DNA of 64,000 nucleotides, taken from contig NC_049993.1 in assembly GCF_000003815.2 (NCBI RefSeq), positions 15,769,367-15,833,366 of the forward strand, written 5' to 3'. The position numbers and the translations under genes are program-made. Under the pieces are notes generated by a model, which did no database searches, was not told the DNA's origin, and saw only the letters and a program-made list of their open reading frames with translations. This document shows, in pieces, positions 62,091-64,000 of the stretch. The stretch is from Branchiostoma floridae (Eukaryota > Chordata > Leptocardii > Amphioxiformes > Branchiostomatidae). Numbering within the stretch: position 1 is the first letter of the stretch; every line of letters starts with the position of its first letter.

Positions 62091-64000
62091 ATGTCTTATT
62101 GTCTCATATACTTGTTGCTTCAATTATGTGGATAACACCTTCTTGTGCATCAATCTTCGTCCGTAAACAAAGAAAACGGTTTCCAGTCAACTAAAAAAAA
62201 AGTTCTGAAAGGTATATATGGAGATTTGATTCGAATCCTGATAGATATCACCCATTTTTCCTTTTTCCAGCCAATACAACGAAATTGATCACGTTATAGT
62301 TACGTCATATTACGTTATAATGGCGTCAGTTTTCTTACAATCTTTATATAGTGTATCTACATTATTCTCTTAATTTCGTGGTCATATGATAAGTAGCTTA
62401 AGAGTTATAGGAGTTCGAAGGGTCGGGCCTGAAGAGCCAAGGTCAAAGGTTGACCAAAATATCCTGGTATGATTAGGGTTTCTTTGTACTTCCAGTGTGA
62501 ACTTTGGATTAAAGTTTCAGTGCCTTTTGCGTAAAAAAAGCATAATAAAGGCTTCTTCTTTTATATGGTAGGCTTCATACGTTAATTGCCAACATACAGT
62601 CACAAAAACAGATCAACCACATAGTCTCGTTTGATTTTCTTTGGTCACGAAATTGAGCTCTATATGCTTTATGTACACCGAGACACTATTCGTTTGATTC
62701 CCATTTACATAATTAATGCCTGTGGTAGGCCATACATACTCCACACAACACAAAAGGTGCCTCAACCAATACACTTCTATTCGTGGTGACACGGCAGAAT
62801 GTACTGTATAGACAAAATAAGCTCAAGCACGATGTGTTATAACTAAGGTACCCTGAATCGTTCTGATTGGCTTGGGGCCTGATTGTCTGGGCGCCCAATT
62901 TTCAAACATTCCTCCTGTAAAATAATAATAAAAATCCTTAATACGTTAATCGCGCTCCTTCTCGGTGTTGTAAATATGCATAAACATAACACTTAGCGAA
63001 GTGATTAGTCTGGTATAAAAAGATGTACGTACAGAAGCCGCCGCAACCGGCGTTATATAGCTTGCTAGTCTAGTACAAACAATGGTAAAACGGAAAAAAG
63101 AAGATCCAACAACTCTACACCGGTCCTTCCGGATTTGTGGACCGAACACACAAACTGTACGTGAACGAGCAAATAAAAAAAAATTTAATGGTTCTGGATG
63201 GGAGACCAATGTGCAGATTTTGGCACAGTGGCGCACCCAATCCGTGGTGTGTTTTTGGCACAGAATTAGACCGATTTGCCGAAGAGACTCAGCGGGCGTC
63301 ACTCCACCGTCTGGGAAAGTCGTGTAAAGTGCCTTTCCCAAGAGCACAACGTCGGGGCATGGTGGGTTTACCCCTTTCACATTATCCACGATATTCAGGC
63401 GTATCGCTAGAATGTTGGCCTATTTCAAGATCGACAGAGGGTTGTGTGTATTTTTCACCTGAAACCGTCCCTGTCACATACATATAAGCCACCTAGTACA
63501 ATCGTTGTGCAATAAAGCCATTATTATAAGCGAGGCTCGGGCGATTGTCGCATACTCGTAGGCATCGTTCGATCGATTACCGCGAAATGTGACTGCTATG
63601 ACAGTATCGGACTTGCGAGCGACAAATGTTTCTTAATTCAATTAAAGGCTTTAAAGATTTAGATTAGAACAGACGGAATTATCATGCCGGATAAGTGCTC
63701 TGAATTCATATAAACATAACACCAAGGAATAATTAGTCTGAAAAATTAATACAGGTGCGTCCAGACGCCGTAAACAGCCGACGGTTTAAAGCTTGTTACG
63801 TACCAAAAATCACCATTCAAGCGGAGGGAAGAAGGGCGTAGCTGACCGAAAGCGCGTAAACTGATGTTTACCGACCTGTGGACTGAATAATGCAGGTAAG
63901 TGGTAACAGATTGTTCTTCGGATGAAAGGTTAAGATCCGAGCAGACTGAATGTATGTGAGAGATGGTGCGAAGAAGAACGAAGCGATGTCGTTCTTGCTT
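62091..64000. other. Right edge, no gene recognised
   Basis: Several ORFs of 60-150 codons exist but show no domain. The stretch 62975-63085 has a diverged copy at about 63708-63815 (ATAAACATAACAC, ATTAGTCTG, then a related GC-rich run). The second AATAAA is at 63511. Confidence 0.5.

Noticed and set aside
62946-63389. 147-codon minus-strand ORF and overlapping plus-strand ORF
   Set aside because: No recognisable domain; it overlaps an interspersed repeat motif (63327-63350) and a duplicated non-coding stretch.

Overview
The window reads as animal nuclear DNA and most likely comes from a cephalochordate (amphioxus, Branchiostoma). The evidence is a 17-exon gene with short GT-AG exons that matches the choline transporter-like protein SLC44A1 end to end, tandem C-type lectin genes, two non-LTR retrotransposon ORFs and many short inverted-repeat DNA transposons. 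The species call is inference from gene content and repeat style; no species-diagnostic sequence was searched. There are two 100-N assembly gaps (39941-40040 and 43536-43635).

Left part (1 to about 20.5 kb): a tandem array. Unit A (1-7978) and unit B (7979-15498) are full, closely similar copies. Unit C (15499 to about 19690) is diverged and internally deleted, and about 0.8 kb of a further decayed unit follows. A and B each carry a complete six-exon minus-strand gene for a type II membrane C-type lectin (368 and 370 aa, reconstructed here): a cytoplasmic tail with two near-ITAM tyrosine repeats, one membrane span, a Thr-rich stalk and a C-type lectin domain whose last exon lies about 1 kb beyond the previous one. 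Unit C keeps only the tail exon, which is open and has four tandem YxxP (YKQP) repeats.

Middle and right (about 21.5 to 62 kb): one plus-strand gene, an SLC44A1 orthologue. Seventeen coding exons (22019-58984) join in phase into 666 codons plus stop. Exon 1 encodes a Cys-rich MGCC N terminus and is followed by a 13.3-kb intron. The introns hold mobile DNA: a 5'-truncated LINE (about 33.1-34.7 kb), a 4.67-kb foldback element with roughly 1.6-kb arms and a CTGT target duplication (38163-42832) sitting inside an old hAT-type MITE, a 1.54-kb foldback with TTAA target sites (45168-46709), a LINE with an unbroken 1072-codon endonuclease/RT ORF antisense in intron 10, and MITEs with visible target duplications (TTA, TA, TTAA, 8-bp hAT type). 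Three SLC44A1 exons (8, 10, 14) have their 3' end plus splice donor copied into the next intron.

Right edge (about 62.1-64 kb): no gene recognised; a diverged local duplication is visible. The array and the transporter gene are divergent, separated by a microsatellite-bearing intergenic stretch and a promoter-like region just before 22 kb.
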